Shown piece after piece: positions 58,346 through 64,000 of a stretch of DNA of 64,000 nucleotides. The notes under the pieces were generated by a model. The model saw only the letters and a list, made by a program, of their open reading frames with translations, was not told the origin of the DNA and did no database searches. Made by a program: the position numbers and the translations under genes. How positions within the stretch are numbered: position 1 is the first letter of the stretch; each line of letters starts with the position of its first letter. Source of the stretch: Clarkia xantiana subsp. parviflora (lineage: Eukaryota; Streptophyta; Magnoliopsida; Myrtales; Onagraceae); NCBI GenBank assembly GCA_036873135.1, contig JAPTYO010000010.1, positions 26,839,772 to 26,903,771 of the forward strand, written 5' to 3'.

Positions 58346-61300
58346 GTTGGAAGTCGGAGAAGAGGGACTTACAATGCAATTATCGGGAGGACCACCATCA
58401 ACCCGATGGGGGAAATTGCCTCAACTGTCCATCAGAAGATGAAGTTTCCGACCGACCACGGAGTCGGGGAGGTCAAGTGCGATCAGGTGGCCTCCAGGAA
58501 ATGCTGTGTCAATGCCACTCGAAGGAAGAATCGGGAGGCTATGACTATTTTCCAGACTGATGCTGATCCCAGAGAGGAGTTTAGGCGTCCCGCCCCGATG
58601 GAGGATTTGAAGGAGGTCGAGATCGATGGACCTCAGAGGAAGGTGAAAATCGGGTCCGCTCTGTCTGAGGAGAGGGCCCAAGAGCTGATTGATTTGTTGA
58701 AGGAGTTCAAGGAGCTGTTTGCCTGGTCCCCGAGTGACATGCCAGGAATCAGCCCCGATGTGATCACTCATGAGCTGAAGATTGACCCCGCGATCAAGCC
58801 GATTGCACAGAGAAGGCGCCCGATGGGTGCAGACAAGAAGATCGCGATCCAGCAAGAGGTGGGCAGGTTGCTCGATGCTGGATTTATTAAGGAGCTCCGA
58901 TTCCAGACCTGGGTTGCCAAACCAGTCCTGGTGAAGAAGAGCAATGGCAAGAGGTGGATGTGTGTTGATTTCCGCGACCTGAACAAAGCATGCCCGAAGG
59001 ATTGCTATCCGCTCCCGATGATCGACCAGCTGGTGGATGCCACATCGGGACATGAGTTTCTGAGCTTTATGGATGCCTACTCCGGCTACAATCAGATCAA
59101 GATGTCCAAGGAGGATGCCCCCCACACCGCTTTTTATGCTGATAGTGACATCTATCACTATGATGTCATGACCTTTGGACTGATCAATGCCGGTGCAACT
59201 TATCAGAGGATGGTGAACAAGTTGTTCGTGGATATGCTGGGGAAGACGATGGAGGCCTATGTGGACGATATGCTGGTGAAGTCCCGAAAGGCCGAGGATC
59301 ATGTTCACAACTTGGCCACGGCGTTTGAGCGGATGAGGCTTCATCAAGTTCGCTTGAACCCGACCAAATGTGCCTTCGGAGTGCACTCGGGGAAGTTTTT
59401 GGGCTTCATGGTGAGCCAGAGGGGAATCGAGGTGAACCCTGAGAAGCTGAAGGCGATCGAGGAGATGAAGTCCCCGACGAACCATCGGGAGGTGCAGGTG
59501 CTGAATGGCCGATTGGCCGCGATGAATCGCTTCCTGTCCAAGGCAAGCGACCGATCCATGCCATTCTTTGAAGTGCTGAGGGCCATAAAGAAGTTTGAGT
59601 GGACTGCCAAGTGCGAAGAGGCGTTCCAGGCACTCAAGCAGCACCTCTGCACCCTCCCGCCGTTGGCGAAGCCCATTCCAGGCGAGCCACTCTATCTGTA
59701 TTTGGCTGTTTCTGAATTTGCTGTTAGCTCTGTCTTAGTGAAAGTCGTAGAGGATAACTAAGTCCCCGTCTATTATGTAAGCAAGGCATTTGCCAAGTCT
59801 GAAATGAATTATCCCGCCGTTGAGAAGTATCTTTATGCGTTGATTGTTACTGCTCGGAAGCTGAGACCTTACTTCCATGCGCATGAGATTACTGTTTTGA
59901 CGAATCAGCCCTTGAAACATTTTTTGAACTGACCTGATGCGTCGGGGAGATTAGTGAAATGGGCAGTCGAGCTTAGTGAGTTCCGCATTCACTTTGCTCC
60001 GAGAACGGCTATTAAGGGCCAGGCGTTGGCGGATTTCATAGCAGAGTCTACAGCCCCCGATCTAGAAGAAGCGGGCCCTGTAGAGGGGGCAACCATGGAG
60101 GTCCCGATGGCAGAGCAGTCAGAACAGCCCAATGATGAAGACACTTGGGAGATGTATACCGATGGCTCCTCAAGTTCAGAAGGATCGGGAGCAGGGTTCG
60201 TACTGATACCGCCAGGTGGAGGCGAGCCCCTTCGATATGCCTTGGCCTTGACGTTTAGGGCCACCAACAATGAAGCTGAATATGAGGCTCTCATCACCGG
60301 CCTCAAGATTGCCAAAGGAACGGGAGTTGGTCACTTAAAGGTGAAGTGTGATGCTAGCCTGATTGTGAACCAAGTCCAGGGGTGATACGAAGCAAAGAGC
60401 CCGATGATGAAAAAGTACCTTCGTGAGGTGCAAACCTTGAAGGAGAGTTTCAAGAGCTTCGATATTGAGGCGATCCCGAGGGAGGATAATGTGGAAGCAG
60501 ATGCCTTAAGCAAGTTCGCCTTGGGGGCACCCCTCGATGAAAGTCGGAAGATGCACTTCTTGGAGAAGGTGATCCTGTCAACTACCGATCAATCGGAGGT
60601 ATGTGCCATTGATACCAGATCGGAGGAGCCCACTTGGATGACCCCGATAGCCGCGTACCTGACTACGGGGGCAGTCGCCGATGATGAAGTAGCAGCTGGA
60701 AAATTACGCCGAATCGCGGTCAATTATGTGATGGTGGACAATCAGTTGTATAGAAAGGGGTATTCAACTCCTTACTTGAAATGTGTGGCTGAGCCCGATA
60801 CAAATCGGATCCTTAGGGAGGTGCACGAAGGATACTCGGCTTGTCATGAAGGTGCCTGATCCATCGTGAGGAAAGTGCTGAACCTGGGCTATTACTGGCC
60901 CTCGATGAACAAGGAGGCAACGATGCTAGTCCGATCCTGTGACACTTGCCATAGGTATGCCCCGAATATCGTGGCTCCAGCTGCCGATCTGACGTCCATC
61001 AAGAGTGCTTGGCCCTTCGCGGAATGGGGAATCGATTTGGTGGGACCCCTTCCAATTGCAAAAGGTCAGTGCCAATATTTGCTTGTGGCTATTGATTATT
61101 TCTCGAAGTGGATAGAAGCTAAGGCATTGGCCAAGACAACAGGGAATCATATCCTCAAATTCCTCCAGACCCGTATTATATCCAGATACGGGATCCCTAA
61201 GTTGTTGATCAGTGATAACGGCCCTCCGTTTAACGGGGTCCAGTGGAAGGAGTACCTGGAGGAACTGAAAATTGAGCATCGGACAGCCTCTGTCCATCAT

Positions 61301-61867
61301 GCTCAAACCAATGGACAGGTGGAGTCAGCCAACAAGATCGTGATGGATGGCCTGAAGAAGAGGGTCCATGCCTTGAAGGGCAAATGGCTGGACGAGCTGG
61401 AAAATGTGCTTTGGGCTGTTAGAACAACACCCAAACAATCGACTTAGGAGACTCCGTTTGACCTTGTTTATGGCACGGAAGCAGCCGCTCCCGTTGAAAT
61501 AGATGTGGCATCCCATCGGACGAGGTATTATGAACCTCTGTCGAATGATGAAATGAGGCGTCTGGACTTGGACTTGGTCGAAGAGAAGAGGTGGAATGCC
61601 GATGAGGCCCAGGCTCGGATACGCTTGGCAACGGCCAGATATTACAATCGGCGAGTCAAGTCTCGACAGTTCTTTGTCGGAGAACTGGTCTGGCGTCGGA
61701 ACGAATTTACCCTTTTGGATCGGATCAACAAGATGTCACCAAAATGGGAAGGACCTTATAAGGTCGTGGGGATTCCAGCTCGAAATGCGTATAAGTTGGA
61801 AGACCTCGATGGCAATGTGTTGAAGCATTCATTTAGTGGTGAACACTTGAAGAAATGTCATGCCTGA
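58346..61867 (+). pseudogene. Reverse transcriptase, dual RNase H and integrase of gypsy element B
   Basis: RT: RWMCVDFRDLNKACPKDCYP, SFMDAYSGYNQIKM, VMTFGLINAGATYQRMVN and catalytic AYVDDMLVKS (59262-59290). First RNase H: about 59650-59910, interrupted by TAA at 59759 and TGA at 59930. Second, archaeal-like RNase H: EMYTDGSSSSEGSGAG (60149-60196), NNEAEYEALITGL. Integrase: SCDTCHRYAP of the HHCC finger, WGIDLVGPLP, ISDNGPPFNG and NGQVES giving the D, D, E residues, then a C-terminal region with SPKWEGPYKV. Further stops are at 60383, 60857 and 61445. The true terminator is TGA at 61865. The order is standard for Ty3/gypsy with the Tat-type extra RNase H. Confidence 0.93.
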
Positions 61868-61984
61868 TATTAGTCGCCTTTAGTGGTGCAAGTTGTTTAT
61901 CGTTTTGATTCGATGTAAACAGGTTTTGAGCCATCAATGAATAAAGAGGTTGCTTCCGATCAGATTGTTCTTAGATTGATTATT

Positions 61985-62290
61985 CTAAGTATAGTTAAAT
62001 CGCCTTAAGTGGTGTGGTTAAATTGCCTTAAGTGGCATGGCTAAATCGCCTTAAGTGGTGTGGTTAAATTGCCTTAAGTGGCATGGCTAAATCGCCTTAA
62101 GTGGTGTGGTTAAATTGCCTTAAGTGGCATGGCTAAATCGCCTTAAGTGGTGTGGTTAAATCGCCTTAAGTGGCGTAGTTAAATCGCCCTAAGTGGCGTG
62201 GTTAAAACGTCTTAAGTGACGTGTTGAATCACTCTAAGTGGTATGGTCAAATCGCCTTAAGTGGCGTGGTTAAATCACCTTAAGTGGTGC
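61985..62290. repeat. 22-bp tandem array after pol, in dimer units
   Basis: Units like TTAAATCGCCTTAAGTGGCG repeat about 14 times. Between 61990 and 62160 two variants alternate (TTAAATTGCC...GGCATGG and CTAAATCGCC...GGTGTGG), giving a 44-46 bp higher-order period. Later units are single and more diverged. Confidence 0.9.
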
Positions 62291-62421
62291 AATGATAATC
62301 GGAACCAAAATAAATTGATATTATAAAGGCATGGTTGGTTTTTGGAAAAGTACGGGTAAGCTGATTGAGATAAAAGAAATACTATGCAAACAGTTTTTTC
62401 GGAATCGGAGGAGGAAATCTT

Positions 62422-62600
62422 ACCAGACATGCTGAATTGGGGAAGAAAAGATGATCCTGACGGTCGGAGATCCTGGTTGCCAGAGCGCTGATCAGAAATC
62501 AGGAAGGAGAGCTTGAGCTTTTGAAATTGCAGAGGATGAAGCGGTGGAGGAGAAGTGAATAGTGCCAAGATTTGGGGGTTTTATAGGAGAGAAGATAGCC
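62422..62600 (-). promoter_or_regulatory. Antisense promoter and first exon remnant in element B
   Basis: On the minus strand TATAAAA (62585-62579) is followed by a C/T-rich leader and an ATG at 62430. The coding start meets a GTAAGATT donor after seven bases (62423). This looks like promoter plus first exon of an antisense gene as in element A, but no later exons remain; the tandem array follows instead. Confidence 0.5.
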
Positions 62601-62920
62601 GAAGAGACGTTTCAATCCGGACCGTTGAAGATGAAACGTTTCAACCTGAGTCGTTGAGACGCTAACGACAAAACGGCTAAAAAGTGCTTTTTCAGAAAAA
62701 GCAGACACGGGTACCCAAGCCGTCGCTTCATCACCCACTGCATTTAATAGTTGAGTAACCGAGAAATCTTTTCGGATTTGGTGGTTATCCTCGAAATATC
62801 GGGGAATCGTGGATGAGAAGATCCGCGTCAGAAGATTTTTTGTAAAGTTAAAAGCCTCTGATGCCAATATCGGGAGGTCCGGAGTTGGAAGACACGACGA
62901 ACTGTAAGTCCCTCATGTCT
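62601..62920. other. Element B region before the 3' LTR
   Basis: No confirmed gene. A minus-strand open stretch crosses it but begins upstream of the antisense TATA box and lacks recognised motifs. Confidence 0.4.
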
Positions 62921-62930
62921 TGGGGGCAAA
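62921..62930 (+). other. Polypurine tract of element B
   Basis: TGGGGGCAAA directly before the 3' LTR. Confidence 0.85.
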
Positions 62931-63554
62931 TGATGGGTTTCGATATAGCCGTTAGGCCCATTAACAACGAGTAAACGGTGAGTAGGCCCACTGGGCTCCA
63001 AAAGAGGCCTAGAGGACCAATATGAGGGGTCCCGACAAGGTCGGTCCCGATATATGAGCTGGACGCTCCCGATGGAATGCCTTTGAGTAGGCCCCGATGT
63101 TGAATCTCTGAGGATGTTGGCCCTGTCCCGATGGCGAGGGGCCCCGAGCGGTGATCGAGGGAGATAACTCTGGAGTCCCCGATATCCGTCGGGACTTGCC
63201 ACCAGAGGATGAGGCCGAGAAACACGCCCACTATCAGCGTAGTGGGGAAGTGGCCTGAAAAGACGGAACGTGGACAAGTGGCCGAGATAAATGGAACGTG
63301 GGCTAACTGCCCCTGGCAGTTATCTCAACAGGTAACTGGGGTAACTCCTCCCCTATATAAAGGAAGGAATTACCTCAGAACGGACACTGACACTCATACT
63401 CTCATACATACTTGCCTACATCGGGATACTCATTTAAGCATCGGAGAGGGATTCTAGGTCACCGCCCGGTCTATCACTTTTTGCAGGATTACTTGGAGCA
63501 AAGGAGTTCAGACTTCCGTCAAGAACGTGCCGGAGTTCCAATCGTGATCCAACA
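62931..63554 (+). repeat. 3' LTR of gypsy element B
   Basis: 624 bp, aligned without gaps to the 5' LTR by eye. Confidence 0.95.
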
Positions 63555-63872
63555 CACCCCATGCAGCAGCGTGGTGGTGGGATGACGGGTTTGTCATCGG
63601 TCCCGCCGACAAGCATGCCAGGTCGCGTCGCCCCTGTTTTCCCTGGCATAGCTGCTAATTCTAAGCCTACTTATCAAGTTCCCTATTTCATTTTAAGGCC
63701 ACACCGGTCGATGAACTGTCTCGTTATTCAGGTTTCAGTTCCTATTGATGTTGATATGGATGTAATTGATCCACGTCCAACTACTCTTATTGAGGACAGG
63801 GATCAGCCTACGGGAACGGACGCCAGTGAACTTGACTTTGGGGTTCCGGAGGACTGCTATGGTGATTGTTGA
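63555..63872 (+). pseudogene. LINE-like ORF1, 3' part after the gypsy insertion
   Basis: Counting one copy of the CACCC duplication, the codon phase at 55632 continues into 63560-63561 and stays open to TGA at 63870. The segment is Pro/Gly-rich with no known domain, as usual for the C-terminal part of DUF4283 proteins. Confidence 0.75.
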
Positions 63873-64000
63873 CAACGACGAGGAGTGTCTCCCCCCCCCC
63901 CCCCCCCCGATTAGGGAGGGGATAATTCCACTGGTGTCCATGGGACTTAGCTCCATCATTAACAAGTTGTCAATCAAAAGGAAAGAAAACTTGGAGGTTG
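63873..64000. other. Downstream LINE-like sequence with a C run
   Basis: A run of about 17 C lies at 63892-63908. The element probably continues beyond the window. Confidence 0.5.

Larger units (their letters stand above)
55633..63554 (+). mobile_element. Tat-type Ty3/gypsy retrotransposon B
   Basis: LTRs of 624 bp each begin TGATGGGTTTCGATATAGCC and end GTGATCCAACA. CACCC is duplicated on both sides (55628-55632 and 63555-63559). The LTRs differ at about 15 positions by eye, roughly 2-3 percent. Inside, one frame holds gag, protease, RT, two RNase H domains and integrase, in that order. The second, archaeal-like RNase H is a hallmark of the Tat lineage. After pol come a 22-bp tandem array and the remnant of an antisense gene. 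Eight in-frame stops and one frame change make it non-autonomous as read. Confidence 0.95.

Noticed and set aside
58421..59644. 407-codon open frame on the minus strand
   Set aside because: It lies exactly opposite the reverse transcriptase frame and has no family motifs; it is a shadow of the coding strand.
62499..62867. 122-codon minus-strand open frame near the end of element B
   Set aside because: It begins upstream of the antisense TATA box and has no recognised motif. A conserved peptide cannot be excluded without comparing copies.

Overview
This window is nuclear DNA from a flowering plant, most likely a eudicot. The evidence is AT-rich intergenic DNA, genes split by many short introns with plant-type splice sites, plant gene families (PIN-LIKES auxin carrier, LEA_2 protein), and plant lineages of copia, Tat-type Ty3/gypsy, hAT and LINE-like elements. 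I cannot name the species. No rRNA, tRNA or CRISPR locus was recognised by reading. All boundaries were read by eye, so small coordinate errors are possible.

Only three host genes are convincing: an eight-exon RING-finger transmembrane E3 ligase gene (22497-25631, plus strand), a ten-exon PIN-LIKES (PILS6-like) gene (40762-44709, minus strand), and a single-exon LEA_2 gene (52028-52672, minus strand). All three have open, in-phase coding sequences. The rest is mostly layered transposons.

Layout: 1-4000 is a decayed coding region flanked by tandem arrays, read as the antisense gene of an old Tat-type element. 4750-17562 is a decayed copia element with both LTRs. It contains a 4.7 kb hAT element (6024-10734) whose transposase still reads open across its introns, and a 1 kb non-autonomous TIR element. 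18709-20406 is a foldback element. 28446-40169 is a Tat-type gypsy element with an exact 5-bp target duplication. It has lost reverse transcriptase and integrase but keeps gag and protease remnants, a 68-bp-type tandem array hit by two smaller transposons, and a multi-exon antisense gene with its own TATA box. 45368-46593, 49462-50711 and 51087-51848 are more TIR or foldback elements. 55633-63554 is a second, younger Tat-type gypsy element, complete in domains but carrying stop codons. It interrupts a LINE-like DUF4283 reading frame whose phase is kept across the target duplication.

The most striking pattern is a set of at least five non-autonomous TIR families. Most have 9-bp target duplications, ends built from a short phrase repeated every 30-45 bp, and often a GC-rich minisatellite core. 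They insert into one another, into retrotransposons and into a PILS intron. A second pattern is the shared order pol - tandem array - antisense gene - LTR in the Tat-type elements.
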